Of a stretch of DNA of 64,000 nucleotides, positions 1 through 7,945 are shown piece after piece. Under the pieces are notes generated by a model, which was given only the letters and a program-made list of their open reading frames with translations, did no database searches and was not told the DNA's origin. A program made the translations under genes and the position numbers. This DNA comes from Emticicia sp. C21 (GTDB lineage Bacteria; Bacteroidota; Bacteroidia; Cytophagales; Spirosomataceae): positions 124,001 to 188,000 of the forward strand of contig NZ_QVMT01000012.1 of the NCBI RefSeq assembly GCF_003418935.1, written 5' to 3'. Every line of letters starts with the position of its first letter. Positions within the stretch are counted from its first letter, which is position 1.

Positions 1-252
1 ATTGTTACCGCCCAAACCATAAACAATCGGCAGGTTCTTCGGATTATGTTCCTTTGTATACTTTAATAAATCAGTCTTTTCTTGGGCTGTAGTAGTAGAG
101 GTTTCTCCTGTTGTACCTTGCACAACAAAATAATCTACCCCGCCTGTGCTTGTAAAATCGAGCAGCCTGCCGTAAGCGTCAAAATCAACTTCGTGCTGTT
201 CATCAAATGGTGTTATTAAAGCTACACCTACTCCTTGTAACGGATGTGCCAT
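1..252 (-). CDS. dapA: 4-hydroxy-tetrahydrodipicolinate synthase, N-terminal part (runs off the window start)
   Basis: The first 84 codons are visible, starting at an ATG at 250-252 and reading leftwards to the window edge without a stop. The peptide opens with HPLQGVGVALITPF and carries GTTGE at residues 46-50, the substrate-binding threonine loop typical of the DapA/NAL family of TIM-barrel class I aldolases. The enzyme condenses pyruvate with aspartate semialdehyde in lysine and diaminopimelate synthesis in the cytoplasm. The Schiff-base lysine lies outside the window, so a related family member such as N-acetylneuraminate lyase or another KDG-type aldolase cannot be fully excluded; the N-terminal sequence fits DapA best. 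It is separated by 183 bp from the upstream serine-hydrolase remnant, so it is probably transcribed on its own. Confidence 0.88.
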   Translation of the reverse strand, partial: MAHPLQGVGVALITPFDEQHEVDFDAYGRLLDFTSTGGVDYFVVQGTTGETSTTTAQEKTDLLKYTKEHNPKNLPIVYGLGGNN

Positions 253-284
253 TTTTATTGAAATAATAGAGATTATCTAGATGG

Positions 285-313
285 GCAAAGTTCGTCAGAA
301 AATCGGACTTTGC
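285..313. repeat. inverted repeat between dapA and the serine hydrolase remnant
   Basis: GCAAAGTTCG at 285-294 pairs with CGGACTTTGC at 304-313 (one G-U pair) around a 9-nt loop. It lies about 30 bp upstream of dapA. No T-run follows on either strand, so it is more likely a leader hairpin or operator than an intrinsic terminator. The function is unknown. Confidence 0.35.
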
Positions 314-435
314 AAAACGATAAGGCAGTTCATAACCAACAGCCACTTTTTAAATTACAAAAAGGTTCCGTCCATAGAAACAACGTTTAAGGGCATTTTT
401 AGGATAATTTTAAAAAATTTGTTCCGTATAGTAAA

Positions 436-1715
436 TTACAAAAGTGCCTGATAAACCAGAATCCTGAATTTACGCACAATATCAGAATAATGGGCATAAG
501 GATGCACATTGGTAAATACCAACAGAATCAAATCTTCTTTGGGGTCAATAGTATATTCAGAACAATACATACCTCCCCATGTCAAAGAGCCTGGCGAAGC
601 ATTATCGCCATAATGTGAGTCAGGTGTAATGATTTGTAAACCCAGACCAAATTTATCCTGTCTGTCCCACACAAAGCTGTCACCAATCTGGTTTCTTGCC
701 ATTAAATCTACCGTACTTCTGCTTAACAATCTTTTGCCATTAAACTCTCCTTTGTTCAGTATGAATTGGCAAATTTTAGCATAATCCTGAACCGTACTTA
801 CCAAACCTGCGCCACCTGAGAAATAGGTTTTCTGTCCGGTTATGGCAAACTTGCGATAAGTGTCGTTTGTATGTAGTGTCAATTTATCACCAATATTGCC
901 TTTGGAATACAACTCCACCAACCGATTGGTCTTCTCAGCAGGCAAGTAGAAATAAGTATCATTCATCCCAAGAGGGTCAAGTATTTTTTTGCGTAAGTAC
1001 TCGACAAATGATAGGCCTGACAATACTTCAATCAAACGGCCAATCACATCGGTATTTAAGCCGTAGGTAAATTGTGTGCCGGGGTCTGATAAGAGGGGGC
1101 GGCCAGCTATTTTATCAACCACATCGCGCAGCATATCATTATCTACCGAACAGAAGAAGGGTACTTTATATTCCGGCAAGTCCTGCAGGGGATGCTCATA
1201 AGGAATACCTGCCGAATGGCTTAATAACTGACGGATAGTAATGGCTGATTTGGCAGGTCTGGTAATATACTTGCTCCTATCTTTTCTTTTTCATCATAGC
1301 TCACTAATACTTTAGCGTTTTTAAACGATGGAATATATTTAGAGATAGGTTCATCTAAAAAGAATTTACCTTCTTCAAACAGCATCATCAAGCCAACAGT
1401 AGTAATGAGTTTTGATTGAGAAGCAATTCTAAAAATATCGTCTTTCTTTAATGGAGTCTTATTTTCTAAATTACTATATCCAGAGGCTTTTTCATGCACA
1501 ATTTTACCTTTGCGAGCTATCAAAGTAACGATATTAGGAGCAATACCTTTGTCTACAATATCCTGAAAATGGGCATCCAGTTTTTTCAATCTTTCACTCG
1601 AAAACCCTACTTCTTCTGGCGTTTTGGCTTGCGTTAATATCTGAGGTATTTGTGCATTAACTCCTGTCAGCAGAAAAAGTATTAGAAAGCTTAATAAAGA
1701 AGCTAGTCTTTTCAT
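436..1715 (-). pseudogene. class C beta-lactamase-related serine hydrolase, broken by a frameshift
   Basis: Two adjacent reading frames make one protein. The N-terminal frame (1715 to 1221) has a signal peptide of about 21 residues and the S-x-x-K nucleophile motif S99-Q-S-K102. The C-terminal frame (readable to the stop at 436) continues the same family with ITIRQLLSHSAGIPYEHP and the YGLNTDVIGRLIE helix. Reading across about 1279-1292 needs one additional base in the A5-G-A4 tract (coding strand); with it the protein continues as KDRSKYITRPAKSAITIRQ and would be about 425 residues. The family comprises periplasmic esterases and penicillin-binding-protein-like hydrolases, not necessarily beta-lactamases. 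I see no slippery heptamer in the correct frame, so this is either a real single-base deletion or a sequencing/assembly error in a homopolymer. It lies downstream of the uronate operon, behind a terminator. Confidence 0.82.
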
Positions 1716-1756
1716 GGGATTTATGGTAAAATAGGGATGTTCTGAATAATAAGAAA

Positions 1757-1795
1757 GGTTTTACTACTTCTCTTAATTTTAGAAGTAGTAAAACC
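1757..1795 (-). terminator. Rho-independent terminator after the DUF4440-like gene
   Basis: A perfect 15-bp inverted repeat has arms 1757-1771 (GGTTTTACTACTTCT) and 1781-1795 with a 9-nt loop. Read on the minus strand it is followed by TTTCTTATTATT. It sits 30 bp past the stop of the gene ending at 1827 and separates the uronate operon from the serine hydrolase remnant. Confidence 0.75.
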
Positions 1796-1826
1796 ACTGT
1801 TAATTTTGCTTAGAATAAAATAAGAA

Positions 1827-2267
1827 TCAATTGGGCAATCTCGAAGACTGCCACGAGTTTAACTGCCAGCCTTTTTTACTGTCTTTGGTATAAACAACCA
1901 GATAACGCAAGTGCAAAAATACAGGTTTGTCATTCACAGGTGGTTGAGTGACAAGAACTGTTCCGTTCACTACCGCTGTCTGCCCTTTATTGTACTCTCT
2001 AACAGAGATGGCCTCTATATCTATTTTTGAATAAACGCTTGTACCATTCAGAACAGAGGCAACATAGGCTTCCTTATTATCCATTTTCCCGCTCGAATGC
2101 ACATAAATTAAATCATCAGCAAAGATTTTATTTAAAAAATCGCCGTCTTTAGCTACCTGTGCCGCAAAGCGTTTTCTTTCCAAGTCTTCAATCGTTGCTT
2201 TTACGTCTTGTCCGAAAGAGAATTGGCTAACTAATAGGAAAATCCCTAATACCATTAACTTTTTCAT
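1827..2267 (-). CDS. secreted DUF4440 / NTF2-like (SnoaL-type) protein
   Basis: This is a 146-residue protein with a clear signal peptide (MKKLMVLGIFLLVSQFSFG, cleavage after about residue 19). The mature part fits a single NTF2-like alpha+beta barrel of the DUF4440 type: an N-terminal helix with LERKRFAAQVAKD, then FLNKIFADDLIYVHSSG, and a sheet ending in WQLNSWQSSRL. Family members are small periplasmic or secreted proteins, some with isomerase-like roles and most of unknown function. It lies 49 bp downstream of the ExuT-like transporter and is the last gene before a strong terminator, so it probably belongs to the uronate operon. A link to sugar metabolism is inference from position only. 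Confidence 0.75.
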   Translation of the reverse strand: MKKLMVLGIFLLVSQFSFGQDVKATIEDLERKRFAAQVAKDGDFLNKIFADDLIYVHSSGKMDNKEAYVASVLNGTSVYSKIDIEAISVREYNKGQTAVVNGTVLVTQPPVNDKPVFLHLRYLVVYTKDSKKGWQLNSWQSSRLPN

Positions 2268-2315
2268 GCTGAATAATTTCTTAGGTTGAATAATATAATA
2301 TTTCTCGAATCTGTC

Positions 2316-3611
2316 TTACAGCTCTACTTTTTTCATTTTAGGAACCAGTAGGTGCATAATCAACCATGCCAGAAGATAGGCTGCTCCGCAGATACAGAAC
2401 ATAATGAAGTATCCGGTTTGTATCTGGCCTATTCTGGTATAGTAAACAAACATATTCTTTTGCACCAGAAAAGTAAGCAGGATACCTCCTAAACCACCAA
2501 ACATACCACCTATACCAGTTACAGAACCGGTAGCTTTTTTAGGGAACATATCAGATACTGTGGTGAAAATATTCGCACTCCATGCCTGGTGAGCTGAGGC
2601 TGCAATACCGATTACCAAAACAGCCAGCCACATATTAATTGCACCCAGATACTGAGAGAATAACACTGGTAATACGGCAAAGGCGTAGATAAGCATACTG
2701 GTTTTACGAGCCTTAAATGCAGGCCAGTTTTTATTGATAAAGTTTAAAGGCAGCCAACCACCAAAGATACTACCGAAACTACCAATGATATAAACCAAGG
2801 CAGAAGGTACGGCCACTTCAGTTTTAGAAAGACCATATTGTTTCATCAGGAAGTCCGGCAACCAGAAAAGATAGAACCACCAAACAGGGTCAGTCAGGAA
2901 TTTACCAATAGCAAATGCCCATGTCTGCCGATAAGTTAAAAGTTTTCCCCAGGATACACTTTCCTGTGAAACTGGCTCTGCTTTATCTGATTGAATATAG
3001 TCGTATTCCGCTTTTGATAAACGCTTTTGTTTTTCCGGTACTTCATAGTAAATAAACCATAAAATAAGCCAGCCAAAACCAATGACCCCGGTTAGAATAA
3101 ATGCCCACTGCCAACCCATTGTTTCGGCAATTACAGGAACAGATAATGGTACTATAATAGCACCGATATTTGTGCCTGAATTGAAAAAACCTGCAGCCAG
3201 TGCTCTTTCCTTTTGAGGGAACCATTCGGCTACCGCTTTAATAGCAGCAGGGAAGTTTCCGGCCTCTGTAACTCCTAAGAAAATACGGGCTACGATAAAA
3301 CCTAAAGTACCTGTACAAAAAGCATGAGCAACAGCCGCTACACTCCAGAGTCCGGTTGCGATGGCATAGCCTAGTTTTGTTCCGAATTTGTCAACAAAAC
3401 CACCTGCAAAAAACATCCCGAAGGCATAAGCAAATTTGAAAGCTAATTCGATATTAGCATAGTCGTTCACTTCCTGTTCAGGCGACCATTTAAAAGCTTC
3501 AGCCAGGTAAGGTTTTAAATAAGAAATTACGTTCCGGTCGAGATAATTAATAGTGGTGGCAATAAAAAGCAGACTACAGATAGTCCAACGATACTTTCCA
3601 ATTTTTTCCAT
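2316..3611 (-). CDS. MFS hexuronate/anion:cation symporter (ExuT-like, ACS family)
   Basis: This 431-residue, twelve-helix major facilitator begins MEKIGKYRWTICSLLFIATTINYLDR; the N-YLDR segment in helix 1 is characteristic of the anion:cation symporter branch containing ExuT, GudP and related sugar-acid permeases. The loop-2 region AGGFVDKFGTKLGY is the MFS signature. It is expected to bring glucuronate/galacturonate or a similar sugar acid across the inner membrane by proton symport. It follows the GH106 gene (61 bp gap) and uxaC, and is the only inner-membrane sugar transporter in the locus, so it is the probable entry point for monouronates released in the periplasm. The exact substrate cannot be told from sequence. 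Confidence 0.85.
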   Translation of the reverse strand: MEKIGKYRWTICSLLFIATTINYLDRNVISYLKPYLAEAFKWSPEQEVNDYANIELAFKFAYAFGMFFAGGFVDKFGTKLGYAIATGLWSVAAVAHAFCTGTLGFIVARIFLGVTEAGNFPAAIKAVAEWFPQKERALAAGFFNSGTNIGAIIVPLSVPVIAETMGWQWAFILTGVIGFGWLILWFIYYEVPEKQKRLSKAEYDYIQSDKAEPVSQESVSWGKLLTYRQTWAFAIGKFLTDPVWWFYLFWLPDFLMKQYGLSKTEVAVPSALVYIIGSFGSIFGGWLPLNFINKNWPAFKARKTSMLIYAFAVLPVLFSQYLGAINMWLAVLVIGIAASAHQAWSANIFTTVSDMFPKKATGSVTGIGGMFGGLGGILLTFLVQKNMFVYYTRIGQIQTGYFIMFCICGAAYLLAWLIMHLLVPKMKKVEL

Positions 3612-3671
3612 AGTTTATAGGGTTAAAAACGTTAGGTTCGGGGAAAGGAGGTTTTCCTTTCAGTGATGGAT

Positions 3672-6203
3672 TTATTTCTCAAAAACTAATTTTATTGGGC
3701 CTAACAATCCTGACGGAACAGGTTGCCATTTAGCTGCGTTAAAGGGTTGATAACGGATGTCCACCATATTGGTGTCATAAAATTTCTTCCAATTTACTCC
3801 TGTTTTATCTAAATACCTAATCCGGTTAGCCGATAAATTGGTTACTTCTATTTCTAATTTGTTCGTACTGCTTAGCATATCTGCCGTAAATGGCACCCGG
3901 AAAGGTAGAGACCAGTATTTGCCTAAGTCTTTGCCATTGAGTCTCACAGTTGCCATTTCTCTTACATCTCCTAAATCTAAATAGCCATTTTTTATCTGAT
4001 TTTTATCCAGACTGAATTGTAATTGATAATGAGCAGTTCCACTAAAATACTGAGCCGTTGAATCACTCAGATTTACCCATGATTGCAGACTATCAGTCTG
4101 AAATGAGCTTGGGATAAAAGGTTGCCCTTTTACAAAATCTACTTTCCAGTTGCCTTTTAGTGCAATCGATTCACCAACTATTTTAGAGGCAGAAACTTTT
4201 ACATTCGCTGGCTTTTGATTAAAGGCTTCAATAAATACACTTTCCCCACCAAAAAGCGATAAAGGTACTTCTATTAAATTGTTACTGATTCGTTTGACAA
4301 TTACCCAGGTACTTTTCTGATGAAGTGCATCATATACCCTAACCGCTTGCGCCGAAGTAGCCAACTGAATATTTCCTTGCTGAAACTGATTGCCTAAATT
4401 GCTGACGAAGTAAACCGTGCCATTTGAGTTTTTCTTACGAATAAATGATAAACCCAATTCAGCCATATTTTCCTGTCGGATTTTAGCAACTTTCAGACTC
4501 TCAATAATATTCTGGCTGACTGTATTACCCAATTTGGATAAAACCTGCTCAAATTGCTTTTGGCGTGTATCCCAATTATGAAAACCTGTGGTAGATTTGG
4601 GTAATTGGTTAATGAAAAACACAGGTATGCCTGCACTTTTGCATTTTTCCAGATAAACCAATGTTTCTACTGGAAGATATTGAATGAGTGGAACTACAAT
4701 CGCTTTATACGCCTGTTTCCCTTGTGTAATCAGTTGTTTATTGCCGATTTGAGAATTTTTCAATTGCAGATCAGAAACAAAATCAAAGCTATATCCATGC
4801 TTAATTAATTCTTTGCAGGCATCGCCAAAAGCTGACTTTAACATACCATCTTTCATAATGGCATGTACATCGATGGCATGCGTTTTAGCTTTATTACCCA
4901 CCGATTGCCACGCATCATAGAAAGGAAAATACATCAGGATATCATTATCAGGTTTGCTGTTTTGCAATTTTTCCTGACAGCGCGCAATGTAATTGTTTAA
5001 CTGCGGTAGATATTCCCAAAAGTGGCTCTGCTGATTGAAATTGGTTGAGGCATAAAACAACCAACCCGGAAATGGTTCATTGGGTGGTGAATAGGGGAGA
5101 CCATGATAAAAAATATGATTTACCCCCCCGATGAACGACTCATCTATAATAGGTTTGACCTGTGAAAGCGATACTTTAAAATGATTGGCAAGCCAGGTGG
5201 CTGTTTCTGAACTAACTAACTTTTTGCCGGTAATATGAGCTACTGATGAGGCCAGTTTCACGACCAATGCGTCAGGTACACCAAAGCGTTTTTCTTCATA
5301 ATCAGGGTCTATCCTGGAAAGAGGAATATCATAGGGCTTGCTACCAAAAAATTCTGTTTCCGGAATATCGGCTATGGCGTACAAATCAAGAATGTTGGCA
5401 GGTGATCCATGCGCTTCGTTACGGGTAATTTTACCTTGCTGCTTTGACCAACCAACCCATATTTTAGTAAAATCATCCCGAAGAATATCTGAAAGCGTTT
5501 CATTATAATCACCCCAGATAAGCTTTTCTCTCTCGGTTTCCGCTTTCTCTTTGGATAATACATCCAGATGAGTCTGCAAATCATACCCTCTTAACTCTTT
5601 GAATCTCTGAAAGAAATTAGCTGTCCAGTTAGCACCATATGCTTCATACGAATCATTGTAAAAAGCACGAACGGGATACTTTTTTTGCCCGAAAGCATCT
5701 TTAAAAGTTTGCAGATAACGCTCAAGAGCCGCTTTATTAAAATGGTCAACTACCAGTCCCTCACCTCCAGGTGCCGCTCTCTTTACTTTCTGATTGGTAG
5801 GAGCAAAGGTGAGTGTATACTTTCCATCTTTTTCTACGACTTTGAAAGCCTGGGCAGCATCTTGTGCCGATACATTTTTACCACCAAATGGCCAGCCTGT
5901 ACCCAAAGTCATGTCGATACCCAGATTGTTTTTCTTAGCTTCCTGCAAGGTAAAATCAAGCATATCCAACCACTCTTTCGATAAGTATGGCAGAAACTTG
6001 CTTTCTTCCCCTTTTACGCCATAAATCGGAATAATATGCATACCACCGAAACCTGCTTTGGCGTATTCCTGTAGATTCTGCCGGATTCCCTCTTTTGTAA
6101 CGGCACTACCCATCCACCACCAATAAGCCCAGGGCTTGGTTGTAGATACTTGCGCCGAAACCTGACAAACAATCAGGCAAAAAAGGAAAATAAAGCGTTT
6201 CAT
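3672..6203 (-). CDS. GH106-type alpha-L-rhamnosidase-like glycoside hydrolase
   Basis: A secreted protein of about 843 residues. I place the start at the ATG at 6203, which gives the signal peptide MKRFIFLFCLIVCQVSA; the longer reading begins with TTG inside the uxaC stop region. The N-terminus has KPWAYWWWMGSAVTKEGIR and FGGMHIIP, the signature of the GH106 TIM-barrel, followed by DMTLGTGWPFGG. The last 150 residues form a jelly-roll carbohydrate-binding module (GYLDLGDVREMATVRLNGKDLG) common in GH2/GH106 enzymes. GH106 enzymes remove terminal alpha-L-rhamnose, for example from rhamnogalacturonan. The protein is shorter than many GH106 members (about 1000 residues). The gene starts 8 nt after the uxaC stop, indicating one operon. 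The exact linkage is unknown. Confidence 0.82.
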   Translation of the reverse strand: MKRFIFLFCLIVCQVSAQVSTTKPWAYWWWMGSAVTKEGIRQNLQEYAKAGFGGMHIIPIYGVKGEESKFLPYLSKEWLDMLDFTLQEAKKNNLGIDMTLGTGWPFGGKNVSAQDAAQAFKVVEKDGKYTLTFAPTNQKVKRAAPGGEGLVVDHFNKAALERYLQTFKDAFGQKKYPVRAFYNDSYEAYGANWTANFFQRFKELRGYDLQTHLDVLSKEKAETEREKLIWGDYNETLSDILRDDFTKIWVGWSKQQGKITRNEAHGSPANILDLYAIADIPETEFFGSKPYDIPLSRIDPDYEEKRFGVPDALVVKLASSVAHITGKKLVSSETATWLANHFKVSLSQVKPIIDESFIGGVNHIFYHGLPYSPPNEPFPGWLFYASTNFNQQSHFWEYLPQLNNYIARCQEKLQNSKPDNDILMYFPFYDAWQSVGNKAKTHAIDVHAIMKDGMLKSAFGDACKELIKHGYSFDFVSDLQLKNSQIGNKQLITQGKQAYKAIVVPLIQYLPVETLVYLEKCKSAGIPVFFINQLPKSTTGFHNWDTRQKQFEQVLSKLGNTVSQNIIESLKVAKIRQENMAELGLSFIRKKNSNGTVYFVSNLGNQFQQGNIQLATSAQAVRVYDALHQKSTWVIVKRISNNLIEVPLSLFGGESVFIEAFNQKPANVKVSASKIVGESIALKGNWKVDFVKGQPFIPSSFQTDSLQSWVNLSDSTAQYFSGTAHYQLQFSLDKNQIKNGYLDLGDVREMATVRLNGKDLGKYWSLPFRVPFTADMLSSTNKLEIEVTNLSANRIRYLDKTGVNWKKFYDTNMVDIRYQPFNAAKWQPVPSGLLGPIKLVFEK

Positions 6204-6211
6204 TCTATCGA

Positions 6212-7612
6212 TTACCAACCGAAATAGTTTTTGGCGTTATTATAGCAAATGTTCTGGATAGTCTCACCAATCCAAGGAATATCATTAGGAAGTTCACCAT
6301 TTTCAATATCATTACCATAGATATTACAAAGAATACGACGGAAATACTCATGGCGAGGGAACGACAAGAAACTACGGGAATCCGTCAACATACCGATAAA
6401 GCGGCTCAAAAGACCCATGTTCGATAGCGCATTGATTTGTCTCTCCATGCCATCTTTCTGGTCAAGAAACCACCAACCCGAGCCAAACTGTACTTTTCCA
6501 GCCATCGATCCATCGTTGAAATTACCCACCATGGTGGCAATCAACTCATTATCTCTGGGATTCAGGTTATAGATAATTGTTTTAGCCAATTGGTCGTATT
6601 CATCCAGTTTACCTAAGAATTTAGATAAAGCCGCAGCCTGTGACCAGTCTCCGATAGAATCCCAACCTGTATCAGGGCCTAATATACGCATCGCGCGCTT
6701 GTTATTATTACGCAATGCTCCTAAGTGGAATTGTTGCGTCCAACCCAATTCGGCATACATTTTACCTAATTCATGTAGAATAGCCGATTTGAAAATGTTT
6801 GCTTCTGTTTCTGAAAGAGTTTTACCTGCAATAGCATTTCTAAATGCACTATCGGCTGATTCAGGTGTGAAATCGGCGGCGTAAATTTGCTCTAAGCCAT
6901 GGTCAGAGATCTGACCACCTTGTGAAGCGAAGAAATCGGCTCTCTGGCGAAGCGCCTTCAATAAATCTTCAAAAGACTGTATTTCAAAATTGACTATTGC
7001 ACCTAATTTCTGGATATAAGCCGGGAAATTAGGGTTATCAATCAAGATAAACTTATCTGGTCTGAAAGCAGGAAGTACTTTTATTTCAAAATCATCTGCT
7101 TCTCTTAATTTCTGGTGAAATTCTAATGAATCAAGCGGGTCATCAGTTGTGCAAACCACCTTTACATTCATTTTACGAAGCAGATTGCGTACCGAAAATT
7201 CCTGAGAATTGATTTTCTCTGAACTGATATCATAAATCTGCTTTGCAGTTTTAGGGCTCAAAGTATCTTTTATATCAAAATAGCGTTGTAATTCAAGGTG
7301 CGTCCAATGATATAATGGATTACGCATCGTATAAGGCACAGTCTCTGCCCATTTCTCAAATTTCTCATAATCAGAGGCATCTCCCGTGCAATATTTTTCA
7401 TTGATTCCATTGGTACGCATGGCACGCCATTTATAATGGTCGCCATAAAGCCATATTTCTGTGATATTCTTAAACACTTTATCCGACAATATCTGGTCAG
7501 GAGGCAAGTGGTTATGATAATCAATAATAGGCATATCTTTCGCAAACTCGTGATAGAGCGTGCGGGCAGTTTTGGTTTGCAATAAAAAATCTTCGTCTAA
7601 AAACGGTTTCAT
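6212..7612 (-). CDS. uxaC: glucuronate/galacturonate isomerase
   Basis: 466 residues, the usual length of UxaC. It starts MKPFLDEDFLLQTKTARTLYHEFAKDMPIIDYHNHLPP; the H33-N-H35 pair is the metal-binding motif of this amidohydrolase-fold isomerase. Further family landmarks are FHLGALRNNNKRAMRILGPDTGWDS (in segments), the central SKFLGKLDEYDQLAKTI and the C-terminal FPRHEYFRRILCNIYG. It converts D-glucuronate to D-fructuronate and D-galacturonate to D-tagaturonate in the cytoplasm. The downstream enzymes UxaB/UxuB and UxaA/UxuA are not in this window. It is flanked by GH106 (8 nt) and, upstream, a 333-bp gap with repeats, so it may start its own transcript. Confidence 0.96.
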   Translation of the reverse strand: MKPFLDEDFLLQTKTARTLYHEFAKDMPIIDYHNHLPPDQILSDKVFKNITEIWLYGDHYKWRAMRTNGINEKYCTGDASDYEKFEKWAETVPYTMRNPLYHWTHLELQRYFDIKDTLSPKTAKQIYDISSEKINSQEFSVRNLLRKMNVKVVCTTDDPLDSLEFHQKLREADDFEIKVLPAFRPDKFILIDNPNFPAYIQKLGAIVNFEIQSFEDLLKALRQRADFFASQGGQISDHGLEQIYAADFTPESADSAFRNAIAGKTLSETEANIFKSAILHELGKMYAELGWTQQFHLGALRNNNKRAMRILGPDTGWDSIGDWSQAAALSKFLGKLDEYDQLAKTIIYNLNPRDNELIATMVGNFNDGSMAGKVQFGSGWWFLDQKDGMERQINALSNMGLLSRFIGMLTDSRSFLSFPRHEYFRRILCNIYGNDIENGELPNDIPWIGETIQNICYNNAKNYFGW

Positions 7613-7945
7613 GCTCTCTGAAAGGCTAAATTTTATAGAATGACACGAGGATTTTCAGTCCTTTGCTCTGCTCTTAATAATGAGTGAAATATTGATTCAG
7701 CAAAACTATTTAGTTTCAATTAATTTATTCTGCCCTAATTTTTCTTTTTTTAATACTATTTTGACATTAGAGAAAAGAAAGCTAGTAATTATTAATATCC
7801 CGTAGGGATGGTATATTGGTAAAAAGATATTTGTTATTGATTTGTAATCCCATAGGGACGATATATTAAAAACGATATATTATCCCTACGGGATTAATAA
7901 AATTAATATCATATGATTTTCTAAAATCTATTATAACCTAAATCA
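7613..7945. other. 333-bp intergenic region between GH105 and uxaC
   Basis: This region holds no plausible gene. Its right half contains three copies of a short palindromic repeat (separate entry), and its left part is AT-rich and probably contains the uxaC promoter. I see no convincing TTG/TAnnTTTG pair and no copy of the LacI-type operator. Confidence 0.6.
7796..7896. repeat. REP-like palindromic repeat cluster (three copies)
   Basis: Three related units share the core ATCCC-N3-GGGA(T/C), followed on the same strand by an AT tail such as GGTATATT or CGATATATT. Copy A is at about 7797-7817 (plus), copy B at about 7845-7867 (plus) and copy C at about 7873-7896 in inverted orientation. B and C form a long imperfect hairpin (about 22 bp stem, short loop), and each core is itself palindromic. 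This resembles dispersed palindromic elements in intergenic regions of Bacteroidota. It lies just past the GH105 stop codon, where a hairpin could protect the mRNA end or stop transcription. I found no further copy in the window. Confidence 0.7.

Noticed and set aside
1279-1292. Programmed -1 frameshift in the serine hydrolase
   Set aside because: The A-rich tract has no X-XXY-YYZ heptamer in the zero frame and no obvious downstream structure, and the family is not known to use recoding. A mutation or sequencing error is simpler.
3601-3661. Third copy of the LacI-type operator before the ExuT-like gene
   Set aside because: It shares only AACGTTA and a displaced TCGGGG; the second half-site is missing. 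A 7-bp GAAAGGA/TCCTTTC hairpin there is also weak.
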